Positions 52,417 to 61,491 are shown, counted from the stretch's first letter. The stretch is 64,000 nucleotides of DNA from Ardenticatenaceae bacterium (GCA_020634415.1 JACKBT010000003.1:62001-126000); one strand, 5' to 3'. Notes: generated by a model from the letters alone, not told the origin. Numbers and translations: made by a program.

Positions 52417-53013
52417 TTACGCCTCGCCGCCACCATCCGATTGGTAACGATGCAGCACCACCCCTGAAGGAAAGGCATGGGTTTCCATGAGCTTGAGGTT
52501 AATGCGAACACCTTCGGGAAAGAGCCGCTTGCCACTGCCCAACACCACCGGATATACCAGCAAGCTGTACTCATCAATCAGATTGTGCTGCGCCAGCGTA
52601 TGCACCAGCACACTGCTGCCATCAATCAGAATATTCTTGCCCGGCTGTTCCTTTAATTTACGCACCTCCTCCACCACATTGTGGCTGATGAGAGTCGAAT
52701 TGCGCCAGGCATCGGCCGTTTTCAAGGTCGTCGAAACCACCACTTTTGGCATACTTTTCATCGCATCCCCAAACGGGTCGCCCTCAGGCATTGGCTCAAA
52801 AGCACCACCATGAATCTGCCAAGTTTTACGCCCCAGCAAAAACGTGTCAGATTGGCTCATCGCCTTGTCAAAATACTCACCAATATCATCATGCCAATAG
52901 GGGAATGTCCAACCGCCGTGAACGAATCCTCCTTCTGTGTCTTCCTCAGCCCCACCCGGTGCCTGAATAACGCCATCCAACGAAATAAACTCTGATACAA
53001 CTATTTTTCTCAT
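52417..53013 (-). CDS. DHFR/RibD C-terminal-domain-like reductase
   Basis: A 198-residue protein with the dihydrofolate-reductase fold of the RibD-C (YwjB/YyaP-like) family: MRKIVVSEFISLDGVIQAPGG, SDTFLLGRKTWQIHGGAF, KVVVSTTL, ILIDGSSVLVHTLAQHNLIDEYSLLVYPVVLGSGKRLF. The NADPH-binding regions are conserved, but the substrate of this group is unknown. AGGAGAG precedes the ATG at 53013. It lies 80 bp downstream of an AraC-type regulator gene on the same strand, and may be controlled by it. Confidence 0.85.
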   Translation of the reverse strand: MRKIVVSEFISLDGVIQAPGGAEEDTEGGFVHGGWTFPYWHDDIGEYFDKAMSQSDTFLLGRKTWQIHGGAFEPMPEGDPFGDAMKSMPKVVVSTTLKTADAWRNSTLISHNVVEEVRKLKEQPGKNILIDGSSVLVHTLAQHNLIDEYSLLVYPVVLGSGKRLFPEGVRINLKLMETHAFPSGVVLHRYQSDGGGEA

Positions 53014-53093
53014 GTCAGCTCTCCTAAATGTGTGTAAATGATTTACGTACATCATAACGCAGCGAACACGACCTGTCTTGAACAAAAACGACA

Positions 53094-53771
53094 CTATTCC
53101 CTTTCAAGTTGACGAATGAGCTGCGCTGGCGTTTGCCCAAAGAAACGATTCAAAGACCGGGTGAAATGCGGCTGATCGGCATACCCAACCTGAAAAGCAG
53201 CATCCGCAATAGAGAGACCTTGCTCCAAAAGCGCAACCGCCTGCTGAGCGCGTTCAATCTGCGCAAATGTGCCACGTGTCAGCCCGGTAGCCTGGAGAAA
53301 GCGGCGCTGAATGGTGCGCGGGGAGAGGTCCAACGGCCGATTTTCCAGCACCGCCGCCACCACCGGCTCATACACCAACATCTCCTCCCGCACCAAGCGG
53401 GCCACAAACACATCCGCATTCTCAAAAGTAGGAATCTCCCACCCCATCCCCTGCAAACAAAAAGAGTGATGAGCCATTCCCGGCAAATTCACCTCTTCAT
53501 CAACCAATTTAGCCAGCGGCCAATGCGGCATAAACACACCCGGCTTAAAGATAATGCCCACAAACTCGGCATCCTCCGGCACCAAAGCCGGTCGGGCAAT
53601 CGTCTCTGGCCCGCGCACCGTCACCACTGTCTTGCCCCTTTGCTTCGTCACCACCATCTCCCAGCGGCTCTCCGCCGTCGAGATAAACGAGCCGCCCCCC
53701 ACACTCTGCGCCCCATACACAACCTCAACAAAAGGGACATCCGACGGCCGATCCTGCGTCTCCGGTTTCAT
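53094..53771 (-). CDS. AraC-family transcriptional regulator
   Basis: A 225-residue regulator with an N-terminal cupin-like effector region (to about 120) and a C-terminal AraC HTH pair (LSPRTIQRRFLQATGLTRGTFAQIERAQQAVALLEQGLSIADAAFQVGYADQPHFTRSLNRFFGQTPAQLIRQL). The N-terminal part resembles the DUF6597-type domain of similar regulators. The ATG at 53771 is used here; a GTG at 53780 overlaps the TGA of the hydrolase gene as GTGA and could be coupled to it. It probably controls the adjacent hydrolase and DHFR-like genes. Confidence 0.85.
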   Translation of the reverse strand: MKPETQDRPSDVPFVEVVYGAQSVGGGSFISTAESRWEMVVTKQRGKTVVTVRGPETIARPALVPEDAEFVGIIFKPGVFMPHWPLAKLVDEEVNLPGMAHHSFCLQGMGWEIPTFENADVFVARLVREEMLVYEPVVAAVLENRPLDLSPRTIQRRFLQATGLTRGTFAQIERAQQAVALLEQGLSIADAAFQVGYADQPHFTRSLNRFFGQTPAQLIRQLERE

Positions 53772-53776
53772 ACCAC

Positions 53777-54925
53777 TCACTGGTTCAACTGCTCATCAAA
53801 AAAAGCCAACGCCCGATCATGAAACAGCGACCAATCGGCCCCCTCAAAATAATGCCCCGCCCCTTCATACTCAAAAAACATCACCTCTTTGCCCGCAGCC
53901 AACAGCCCCTCATACAGCTTGGCCGACCACTCTGGCGGCGTTTGCGTCAGAATCGCGCCATCAGCCGTGCCAATATGAATCTGCACCGGCACAGAAATCG
54001 CATCCAAATGATAATAGGGCGCAACTCGCTGCAAAGCGGCAGGATCAGCCGCTGCCGCAAAATACATCTCTAACAACGCCTCATCCGTCCCCACCGGAAT
54101 CATCTCACCAGGATTACACCTATCCTCTGCCTCTAACGACTGCCCCGGCAAACAACCCGGCCCCCAACGGCCGATCAAATCCCCATCATCCGCACTGTTC
54201 GGCGCATACAAAACGGCCGCTTGCACCCGATCATCCACCACCAATATCTTCGTCGTCATGCCCCCACCCATACTGTGCCCCCACAGGCCAATCCGCGTTG
54301 TATCTGCCTGTGGCACAGAATCCAGCGCACTCAGCAAATTCAGCACATCCACCACCAGCCCTGTGTGGAACAGACTCAAACCCACATCCGAAGCCCCCCA
54401 ACTGCGGTAATCCGGCGCAATCGTCAGATAACCTTCCCTGGCGAAAAATTCGGCCGTTTGCCACGTATCCGCCCCCGCATAATATTGGTCGCGCTCATAA
54501 TAGCCATGCAGCAGCACAATCACCGGAAACGGCCCCGCCCCAGTCGGCACGTGCATCATGCCCGTAATGGTCAACTCATCGCTGGGGTAAGCCACGTAAT
54601 ATTGGGTGAAATCGGCCGTTTCCGCCATCGTCGCCCAATATTCAATCGCCCCACCCGGATAGTCCCGCTGGCGCAAGCCCTCCAGGGTAAATGGCAGCAG
54701 CAGATCAGGTGTGGGTGAAGGCACGGCCGTACTGGTGGGAATGGCGGTAGGCAGAGCCGGTGGTGGCGGAACGGCCGTTGCCGTCATCACCACCGTACTC
54801 GTCGGCACAACCGCAGCCGCCGCCGTTGCCACCGCCAGCGTCGCCGTTGCCACCGTCGCCGTTGGCACCTCCGTCTGGCAGCCCAACACAAACAGCAAAA
54901 ACAGCAAACAAAACTTTTTCATCAT
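53777..54925 (-). CDS. Lipoprotein alpha/beta hydrolase (dienelactone-hydrolase-like)
   Basis: A 382-residue secreted lipoprotein: signal peptide MMKKFCLLFLLFVLGC with lipobox Cys, a Thr/Ala/Pro-rich linker to about 75, then an alpha/beta-hydrolase domain. The oxyanion segment VIVLLHGYYERDQ, nucleophile GLWGHSMGGGMTT, an acidic residue near HIGTADGAILT and the histidine in EGAGHYFEG give a complete catalytic triad. Esterase or peptidase activity on an external substrate is likely, but the substrate is unknown. Its end overlaps the AraC start region. Confidence 0.85.
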   Translation of the reverse strand: MMKKFCLLFLLFVLGCQTEVPTATVATATLAVATAAAAVVPTSTVVMTATAVPPPPALPTAIPTSTAVPSPTPDLLLPFTLEGLRQRDYPGGAIEYWATMAETADFTQYYVAYPSDELTITGMMHVPTGAGPFPVIVLLHGYYERDQYYAGADTWQTAEFFAREGYLTIAPDYRSWGASDVGLSLFHTGLVVDVLNLLSALDSVPQADTTRIGLWGHSMGGGMTTKILVVDDRVQAAVLYAPNSADDGDLIGRWGPGCLPGQSLEAEDRCNPGEMIPVGTDEALLEMYFAAAADPAALQRVAPYYHLDAISVPVQIHIGTADGAILTQTPPEWSAKLYEGLLAAGKEVMFFEYEGAGHYFEGADWSLFHDRALAFFDEQLNQ

Positions 54926-54940
54926 GGGGCGAATAAATTC

Positions 54941-55009
54941 GCGGCAACGACTACAAAGTCGGCCTACGCCGACTTAGCCCGTGCAGACGGGCTTGGCAGT
55001 CGTTGCCGC
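54941..55009. repeat. Three-way-junction palindromic element
   Basis: A 12-bp outer stem (GCGGCAACGACT at 54941-54952 with AGTCGTTGCCGC at 54998-55009) encloses two perfect hairpins: AAGTCGGC/GCCGACTT (54956-54975) and AGCCCGT/ACGGGCT (54976-54993). It lies between holB and the hydrolase gene. It is not a tRNA. It may act in RNA or as a mobile repeat. Confidence 0.75.
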
Positions 55010-55013
55010 AGTT

Positions 55014-56027
55014 TTAACTGCTCGGCAGCGGATAAACCAGCAGCAAATTCTCCAACACCAGGCGCGTATTGGCGTTGCGGGCCAGTTGCCACAGGGCATG
55101 ATTGGTCTGTTGCAGGCTGTTGAGCGCTTGATCGGCCGTCCACACTTTGGCCTTTTCCACCAGCTTCTCTTGCTGGTCAATATTGCTAACGGCCGTACTC
55201 TGCCCCTTGGCCTGCGTCAACAGCACCACATCCCGCCACCAACTCAGCCAGGTTTTGAACACATCCGGCAGCTCCTCCGCCTTTTTTGCCAGCTTATCGG
55301 CCAACGCAAAGCGCGTCACCCGATTGCCCGCCAACGCCTCATACAGGGCAGCCAACTGCGCTTCCCGCGCCGTCAACACAGCACTATCTTTGGCCGCCTG
55401 CACCGCCCAGCCCAAACGGCCGTCCGCCAAATGGGCCAGCAGCGTCGCTTCCCGCGCTGGCACTTGCCACCGCACCGCCAAACTTTGCTCGATGAGGTCA
55501 GCATTGATCGGCCGTAAATGCAAATTGCGGCAGCGGGAGTTAATGGTGTCCAGGAGGGTGTCGGCATCAACGGCCGTTAACAACAGCACCACATTATTCG
55601 GCGGCTCCTCCAACGTCTTCAAGAAGGCATTGGCCGCATTGGCGTTAGCCGCATCAAACCGCTTCAAAATCGCCACCTTCGTCCGCGCCTCGTAGGCGGC
55701 CAAATTCAAATCCCGCTGCAACTGCCGCATGGCCTCAATCTTCAAATTCAACTGTCCCCGCCCACTCACCTCTGGCTCAACTAAGCGCACATCGGGATGG
55801 CGATCAACGGCAATCAACTTACAGGCGCGGCATTGGCCACACGGCCGTTCCCCCACATCCGCCGCCAAACAGTTCAACGCCTGGGCCAACGTCCGCGCCA
55901 GCGTCGTCTTCCCCACCTGCTCCAACCCCGTAATCAAATACGCATGACCCACCCGATCATGCCGAATCGAATTCGCCAGCAATTCCACCGCCCAATCATG
56001 CCCAATAATATTTTGCCAAGTCGTCAT
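55014..56027 (-). CDS. holB: DNA polymerase III delta' subunit
   Basis: A 337-residue clamp-loader subunit. It has a modified Walker A GLEQVGKTTLA (34-44), the zinc module with C53, C63, C66 and C69 (CGQCRACKL), and the arginine-finger-type segment LLLTAVDADTLLDTINSRCR, with AFLKTLEEPP just before. This matches DnaX/HolB AAA+ proteins; it would pair with delta and tau to load the beta clamp. A TACAAT lies 6 nt before the ATG at 56027, with a C-tract between and no Shine-Dalgarno. The gene ends next to a three-way-junction repeat. Confidence 0.88.
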   Translation of the reverse strand: MTTWQNIIGHDWAVELLANSIRHDRVGHAYLITGLEQVGKTTLARTLAQALNCLAADVGERPCGQCRACKLIAVDRHPDVRLVEPEVSGRGQLNLKIEAMRQLQRDLNLAAYEARTKVAILKRFDAANANAANAFLKTLEEPPNNVVLLLTAVDADTLLDTINSRCRNLHLRPINADLIEQSLAVRWQVPAREATLLAHLADGRLGWAVQAAKDSAVLTAREAQLAALYEALAGNRVTRFALADKLAKKAEELPDVFKTWLSWWRDVVLLTQAKGQSTAVSNIDQQEKLVEKAKVWTADQALNSLQQTNHALWQLARNANTRLVLENLLLVYPLPSS

Positions 56028-56033
56028 AGGGGG

Positions 56034-56039
56034 ATTGTA
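56034..56039 (-). promoter_or_regulatory. Candidate -10 element, holB
   Basis: TACAAT on the reverse strand, 6 nt before the ATG and separated from it by CCCCCT, the same arrangement as before the AraC-type gene at 24292 (TATAAT, C-tract, ATG). Confidence 0.4.
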
Positions 56040-56070
56040 AAACGTAATGGGCAATACGTAAAACGTAACG
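56038..56070. repeat. CGTAAAACG microrepeat, copy 6
   Basis: Direct AAAACGTAATGGGCAATACG units, CGTAAAACGTAACGGG, in the divergent upstream region of holB; degenerate, with a weak opposing arm. Confidence 0.55.
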
Positions 56071-56145
56071 GGATCATGCCAAAATCACATTCTAACCTTC
56101 AATACAATCACGAATCCAGAGTATTGATACTGTAGCAACAACAAT

Positions 56146-58701
56146 TTATTCTTGATGTAATGCTCCAACTTTAATAGGGTTAAAGCCAAAAGGCCAAATA
56201 GTTTCATGATTATATTTTGCCCCCCGCAGATCCGCACCATTCAGGATAGCATTCGTGAAATTGACTCCAAACAATTCCGTGTCTTGGAAATTCGCCTGAC
56301 TCAAATTTGCCCCTCTAAAGTCGCATTGATAAATCTTAGCCAAATGGAAATCTGCTCCAGATAAATTTGACTGCCTAAAATCTACTTGCTTAAGACTTGT
56401 TGGCTGAACAGCAAAATGGAGTGGGCCAGGTGCAAAGCTTACACCTTCCATGTCAGCCCTTGTGAGGTTGACTTGTGCTAAATCTGCACCCTTAAAAAGG
56501 GTAGCAACTAATTTGGCTTTTGCTAAATTCACATTAATCAACTCTGAATGGGTAAGATTGGCCGCCCTTAAGTCTGCTTCTTGAAGCTTGACACCGAAGA
56601 GTCTTCTGTCTTCAAAATTTGCCCTCTGCAAATCTGCTTTGATCATTATGGCATGCGGAGGGACACTTAACCTTGTACCTTTCAGATTGGCTCCAGAAAA
56701 ATTGACAAGTTCTCTATATCCATACGGAAAATCAAATTGCGTATCACTAAGATCTACACTAATAAGATTTTGAACACCATATGTGCAGATTTCCCAAACT
56801 AATCGCCATTTGTCATCAAGCTGAGTTGTCTCATCTATCCTGCTTTTACCAAGCTCAACATCTTTCAAATTTGCGTTTTTTAGGTTTGCACCACGCAAGT
56901 CAGCATAAGCGAATCGCGTTCCTTCTAGATTGGCTCCTCTCATGTCAGCACCACGCAAATCTGCTCGTCTAAAATCAGCATGAGAGAGATCTGCGCCCCT
57001 TAAATTTGCCTTGCTTAAATGCGCCTCTCGTAATGTTGTATTCCTTAACTTAGCACCACTCAAGTCTGCATCAGTTAGATCATGTCCACTCATATCCAAA
57101 TTGCTTAAGTTAAATCCACTGAGGTTCTTTGCTTCGGATGTGTCTGGCATAAGTGTTAACCGAACTCTCTTTTTCAATTTTGTTGTGTGATCGACCTTGA
57201 CACCTACTAATTTTATGCGGTCAAGTTTCGTTCTTTGTAGATTCGCGCCAATCAGGTTTGCCCCACTAAAATCGGCTCTACTTAAGTCTGAGCCGCTTAA
57301 ATCTGCCATAAGGAGATTGGCATTAATCAGACAAGCCCCACTTAGATCACAGTCTTGTAAATTCGCTTCGGTGAGAATAGCATCATTCAAAATTGTGTTC
57401 ACCAAAACCGCATGACTGAGATTGGCGCGTGCGAGGCTGGCTTGAGTTAAGAGAGCTGAACTTAAATATGCCCCCCCTAAATTGGCATTTTCCAAATTTG
57501 CCTTGCCTAGTTTCACCTGATACAACTTGGCTGCATGTAAATTGGCTCCACTCAAATCAACACCAGACATATCAGAATTGTTCAAAAAAGTATGGCTCAA
57601 ATCTCTCTGGCGGAAATCTTTGCCAGGAACCCCTTGGGTCACAATCAGCCAAACCATGCGGGATTTCTCGTCAATTTCAGTTTCTTCATCAATTTGAGCG
57701 TCTTTGAAATGAGCGTAATCAAGTTTGGCTTGCGCAAACTTGGCCCCTTTGAGATTGGCATTTTTAAATTTTGCCCCTGTAAGATTGGTATGGCTCAAGT
57801 TGGCATCTTGAAGATTGGCTTCGGCAAAATCTGCTTCTTCCAGATTAGCCCCTGCCAGGTTGGAACCTTGAAAATCTGTTTTACCGAATAAGACAGTGCT
57901 TAATTCCAGCCCTTCTAAATTAGCCCGACGCGCTTTTGCTTCTCTAAAAAACACCTTCCGAAAATTGGCTCTTGTCAAATCAGTCTGGTCGAAATTTGTG
58001 CCATCAAGAACTGCTTCCTCAAAATTAGCATGTTGAAGATTGGCACTTACAAAAGCAGCTTCTCTTAAATCTGCTTCGGCAAAGTTAGTAGCTTGAAGAT
58101 TAGCCCCTGCAAAGTTCACTTGTCGCAAAAAAGCCTTGGCTAAATCAACACCCCTTAAATCCTGTCCAGCTACGCCATTGGCCACGATTTCTAAAACTAA
58201 ACGCCACTTTGCGTCAAGTTGAGTTTTCTCATCAATAGTTACGCCAAACAGATTGACCCAATTTAGATTAGCCTCACTTAAGTTAGCCCCCCGGAAATCA
58301 GCTTTACTTAAATCACTTCGCTCTAGTTTAGCTCCCTTAAGACGGGCACGACTCAGATTGGCTTCACTGAAATTTACATTGAACAAGTTACTCCCCTCAA
58401 GAATAACACCTTGGAGATTGGCTTGATGCAAATTAACATGCCCAATACTTGTCTGTCTCAGGTCTACCCCTGGCATGTTTACATGAGTAAGGTTCGAGCT
58501 TATAAATGCTGCCTGTTCTAACCGAGCCCCTTCCAGGTTCACATGACTTAAGTTAACACCAGAGAATCTCACGCCGCGCAAATCCAGACCACTTAAATTA
58601 ACATTACTTAAGTCTACGGCATTTAAATCGACACGTTCGCCCTTGCTGCGGGCAATTTCTATTTGTCGTACCACTTGTGTGCGTGTTAGTTTATGGTTCA
58701 T
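56146..58701 (-). CDS. Large pentapeptide-repeat protein
   Basis: An 851-residue protein built almost wholly of A(D/N)Lxx pentapeptides, which fold as a right-handed quadrilateral beta-helix. A linker module recurs four times: DEKTQLDAKWRLVLEIVANG (about 175), DEETEIDEKSRMVWLIVTQG, DHTTKLKKRVRLTLMPDTSE and DETTQLDDKWRLVWEICTYG, splitting the helix into five segments. No enzymatic domain or signal peptide is seen. The function of such proteins is mostly unknown. The gene is AT-richer than its neighbours and lacks the ACGGCCGT octamer, suggesting separate ancestry or strong repeat constraint. Confidence 0.88.
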   Translation of the reverse strand: MNHKLTRTQVVRQIEIARSKGERVDLNAVDLSNVNLSGLDLRGVRFSGVNLSHVNLEGARLEQAAFISSNLTHVNMPGVDLRQTSIGHVNLHQANLQGVILEGSNLFNVNFSEANLSRARLKGAKLERSDLSKADFRGANLSEANLNWVNLFGVTIDEKTQLDAKWRLVLEIVANGVAGQDLRGVDLAKAFLRQVNFAGANLQATNFAEADLREAAFVSANLQHANFEEAVLDGTNFDQTDLTRANFRKVFFREAKARRANLEGLELSTVLFGKTDFQGSNLAGANLEEADFAEANLQDANLSHTNLTGAKFKNANLKGAKFAQAKLDYAHFKDAQIDEETEIDEKSRMVWLIVTQGVPGKDFRQRDLSHTFLNNSDMSGVDLSGANLHAAKLYQVKLGKANLENANLGGAYLSSALLTQASLARANLSHAVLVNTILNDAILTEANLQDCDLSGACLINANLLMADLSGSDLSRADFSGANLIGANLQRTKLDRIKLVGVKVDHTTKLKKRVRLTLMPDTSEAKNLSGFNLSNLDMSGHDLTDADLSGAKLRNTTLREAHLSKANLRGADLSHADFRRADLRGADMRGANLEGTRFAYADLRGANLKNANLKDVELGKSRIDETTQLDDKWRLVWEICTYGVQNLISVDLSDTQFDFPYGYRELVNFSGANLKGTRLSVPPHAIMIKADLQRANFEDRRLFGVKLQEADLRAANLTHSELINVNLAKAKLVATLFKGADLAQVNLTRADMEGVSFAPGPLHFAVQPTSLKQVDFRQSNLSGADFHLAKIYQCDFRGANLSQANFQDTELFGVNFTNAILNGADLRGAKYNHETIWPFGFNPIKVGALHQE

Positions 58702-58886
58702 CTCACCTGCTTTGGATAAATATTCCTCTCGTGTAGAATCTTTGGGTTACTGCACGGCCGTTATTCTACCACAGCCCCCTTCCCACCTCTATAAAACTAA
58801 CAATTGACAATCATATTCGTGCGGGTGAAGTTCAAATCCTTGTCATGACACCCATTTTCAACATAACCATTGTCCTGACTATATCC

Positions 58887-59804
58887 TCACAAAAAATGCC
58901 GCTGCACCCAAGCCACCGTCGGGCCAATATCCACCTTTTGCGCCAACTCAATCAGGTAATCCATCTGCCCCACATCATCCAAATCAATCCGCGTCGGCAG
59001 TGTTGGCCCCAGGCGGTGATACTGTGCGCCCAAAATGCGCTGGCACTGGTAATCGGCCATGCCCTCCGAACTTTCTAACAAAATGGGCACAAGCGGAAAC
59101 GCCCATTGCAGCAGCCCCCAATTCTGGTTCTGCCCATGCAAATAGCGCGGCATCCAGCCCGTGCCCAACGACAACAGGCGAATATCGGCCAACTGCTGCC
59201 CACCCGTGCTGGCATCCAACGCCTGCGCCAAGGCCGCCACGCTGGGGTTGTTGGCGGCTACACCACCGTCTATGTAACGGCCGTATACCGGAAAATAAGT
59301 CGGAGCCGCCGCCGAACGCAAAGCCACATCCACCACCTTCTCCTGTCCATCCGAATCATCCCCTGCAAAATTGTGAAAAAACTTCGGCTTCCACGTCGTC
59401 TGCCCCGCCACCTGCCCCTGCAAATCAAACGCCGCAATCAACACATGCCGCCCCCGCCGTCCCAAATCCGCCAACGTCTTCTCGCCAAACACCTGCCCCA
59501 AAATCCGGCGCAAGGCCACATTATCATACTTAGCCCCAATCAACCCCCACAACGTCGCCAACTGCCGGGAAAACGGCCGTCTAAACGCATCATCCGCCAA
59601 CTCCCGATACAGCTCAATCGCCGTCGCTGGCGTGCGCCCATCCGCCAGCCCCAGCGCAATCAACGCCCCCGTCGAAGTCCCCGCATACAGATGAATGTCA
59701 TCCAGGTAATTGGGCACAGCACGGCGAATTCGTTCAAGGAGAACGGCCGTATACACCCCCCGCACCCCACCCCCATCAAAACTCAAAATACGATACTTTG
59801 GCAT
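58887..59804 (-). CDS. Patatin-like phospholipase/acyl hydrolase
   Basis: A 305-residue patatin domain with the oxyanion motif FDGGGVRG (about 8-15), the nucleophile elbow AGTSTGALIALG (Ser about 46) and the catalytic Asp in YIDGGVAANNPS. Such enzymes hydrolyse phospholipids or other acyl esters with a Ser-Asp dyad; they also occur as effectors of defence systems (CBASS), but no cyclase gene is near. AGGAGG five nt upstream sets the start at 59804; another ATG directly precedes it. No signal peptide. Confidence 0.88.
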   Translation of the reverse strand: MPKYRILSFDGGGVRGVYTAVLLERIRRAVPNYLDDIHLYAGTSTGALIALGLADGRTPATAIELYRELADDAFRRPFSRQLATLWGLIGAKYDNVALRRILGQVFGEKTLADLGRRGRHVLIAAFDLQGQVAGQTTWKPKFFHNFAGDDSDGQEKVVDVALRSAAAPTYFPVYGRYIDGGVAANNPSVAALAQALDASTGGQQLADIRLLSLGTGWMPRYLHGQNQNWGLLQWAFPLVPILLESSEGMADYQCQRILGAQYHRLGPTLPTRIDLDDVGQMDYLIELAQKVDIGPTVAWVQRHFL

Positions 59805-59819
59805 CATTACCTCCTGATA

Positions 59820-59883
59820 TCGATAATCCGTAATCGGTAATCCGTAATCGGATGACGGTTCACCGATAACCGATCACCGATAT
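59820..59883. repeat. CGTAATCGG/CCGATTAC microrepeat hairpin
   Basis: Repeated TCCGTAATCGG units face ACCGATAACCGATCACCGAT in the divergent gap between the patatin and hutH genes; similar units lie near 13765-13793. Confidence 0.75.
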
Positions 59884-59906
59884 CTTACCCGATAACCACA
59901 ATGCCG

Positions 59907-59912
59907 TATAAT
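59907..59912 (+). promoter_or_regulatory. Candidate -10 element, hutH
   Basis: TATAAT 7 nt before the ATG at 59920, with no Shine-Dalgarno between; suggests a leaderless hutH transcript. Confidence 0.45.
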
Positions 59913-59919
59913 TACCAGC

Positions 59920-61473
59920 ATGATTCCCTTAACTATTTCCGGCACAGACCTAAAAATTGATGATGTCGTAGCCGTCGCCAACGGCCGTTCCGTCCAACTC
60001 GACCCCGCCGCCATCCCCAAAATCGAAAAATCCCGCGCCGCCGTCGAGCAGCTTGTCGCCGAAGGCCGCATCGCCTACGGCATCACCACCGGCTTCGGCC
60101 ACTTCAAAAGCAAAATCATCCCCCCCGACGACGTGCGCCAACTGCAAATCAACCTCGTCCGCAGCCACGCCGTCGGCGTCGGGCCAGATTTGCCCCCAGC
60201 CGTCGTCCGCGCCATGCTCGTCGTCCGCGCCAACACGCTGGCGATGGGCCACTCCGGTATCCGCGTCGCCGTCATCCAACTGCTGCTCGACATGCTCAAC
60301 AAAGGCGTACATCCGCGAATCCCCGCCCAAGGCTCACTCGGCGCCAGCGGCGACCTCGCCCCGCTGGCGCACATGGCCTTAGTCCTCATCGGTGAAGGCG
60401 AAGCAGTGGTGGATGGGGTGATGATGAACGGCCGTTCCGCCCTGCAAAAAGTTGGCCTCCAACCCGTCCAACTACAAGCCAAAGAAGGGCTGGCGTTACT
60501 CAACGGCACCACCCTCATGGTGGGCATGGGCGCGTTGCTCGTCCGCCGCGCCATCAACCTGGCCCTCACCGCCGACACCGCCGCCTGCCTCAGCCTGGAA
60601 GCCCTGCACGGCACAGACCGCGCCTACGATGCCCGCGTCCACGCACTGCGCCCCCATCCCCGCCAGATAGACTGCGCCGCCTTCCTGCGTCAACTCCTCT
60701 CCGGCAGCCAACTGCTGCGCGGCGACGACCCGCTTAACGTGCAAGATGCCTACACCCTGCGCTGCGTCCCCCAGGTACATGGCGCCATCCGCGATGCCAT
60801 CGCCTACGCCCAATGGGTCATAGACATCGAACTCAACTCCGTCAACGACAATCCCCTCATCTTTGTGGACGACGAAACAGGCGCAGTGGATGTGATTTCG
60901 GCGGGCAACTTTCATGGCGAACCCATCGCCATTGCCATGGATTACCTCAAACTGGCCCTCACCGAACTGGGCAATATGAGCGAGCGGCGCACGGCGCGGC
61001 TGGTGGATGCCGACAGTAACGGCCGTATCCTGCCCATGTTCCTCACCGAAAACGGCGGCCTGGAAAGCGGCTTTATGATGGCCCAATACACCGCCGCCGC
61101 CCTGGCCTCTGAAAACAAGGTGCTGGCCCACCCCGCCAGCGCCGACAGTATCCCCAGCAGTGCCAACACCGAAGACCACGTAAGCATGGGAGCAACGGCC
61201 GTTCGCCAAACCGAGCAAATCCTGCAACACGCCGAAACCATCGTCGCCATCGAACTGCTGGCCGCCGCTCAAGGCATAGATTTCCGCCAAAAGGTGATGA
61301 ATGTGACGCAGTTGGGCGCAGGCACATCAGCCGCCTATGAACTCATCCGCCACCAAGTCCCCTTCCTCACCACCGACACCTTCCTCGCCCCCCACATCGA
61401 GCAGGTGCGCCAACTGGTGGCGGGCGGTACAATAAAGACGGCCGTTGAAGCCAAACTGGAGATTGGAGATTAG
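59920..61473 (+). CDS. hutH: Histidine ammonia-lyase
   Basis: A 517-residue enzyme deaminating L-histidine to urocanate, the first step of histidine degradation. The MIO prosthetic group forms from A142-S143-G144 in GSLGASGDLAPLAHM. YGITTGFGHF, the SVNDNPLIF loop, GNFHGEP and AHPASADSIPSSANTEDHVSMG complete the HAL signatures. The last codons (KLEIGD, TAG) come from a heptad-repeat element, so the natural C-terminus has been replaced or extended. No hutU, hutI or hutG lies beside it. Other aromatic ammonia-lyases share the MIO fold, but the His-specific context favours HutH. Confidence 0.92.
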   Translation: MIPLTISGTDLKIDDVVAVANGRSVQLDPAAIPKIEKSRAAVEQLVAEGRIAYGITTGFGHFKSKIIPPDDVRQLQINLVRSHAVGVGPDLPPAVVRAMLVVRANTLAMGHSGIRVAVIQLLLDMLNKGVHPRIPAQGSLGASGDLAPLAHMALVLIGEGEAVVDGVMMNGRSALQKVGLQPVQLQAKEGLALLNGTTLMVGMGALLVRRAINLALTADTAACLSLEALHGTDRAYDARVHALRPHPRQIDCAAFLRQLLSGSQLLRGDDPLNVQDAYTLRCVPQVHGAIRDAIAYAQWVIDIELNSVNDNPLIFVDDETGAVDVISAGNFHGEPIAIAMDYLKLALTELGNMSERRTARLVDADSNGRILPMFLTENGGLESGFMMAQYTAAALASENKVLAHPASADSIPSSANTEDHVSMGATAVRQTEQILQHAETIVAIELLAAAQGIDFRQKVMNVTQLGAGTSAAYELIRHQVPFLTTDTFLAPHIEQVRQLVAGGTIKTAVEAKLEIGD

Positions 61474-61491
61474 AGACTGGAGACTAGAGAT
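61456..61491. repeat. Heptad repeat providing hutH stop, copy 6
   Basis: CTGGAGATTGGAGATTAGAG and further GACTGGAGACTAGAG units; a single arm without opposing repeat. The TAG stop of hutH is within a GAGATTAGAG unit. Confidence 0.8.

Noticed and set aside
54941..55009. tRNA-like cloverleaf
   Set aside because: The stems are 12, 8 and 7 bp with no T-loop GTTCRANNC, no anticodon loop and no discriminator/CCA end.
58887..59804. Patatin as a CBASS defence effector
   Set aside because: No nucleotidyl-cyclase or accessory genes lie nearby; neighbours are a pentapeptide protein and hutH.
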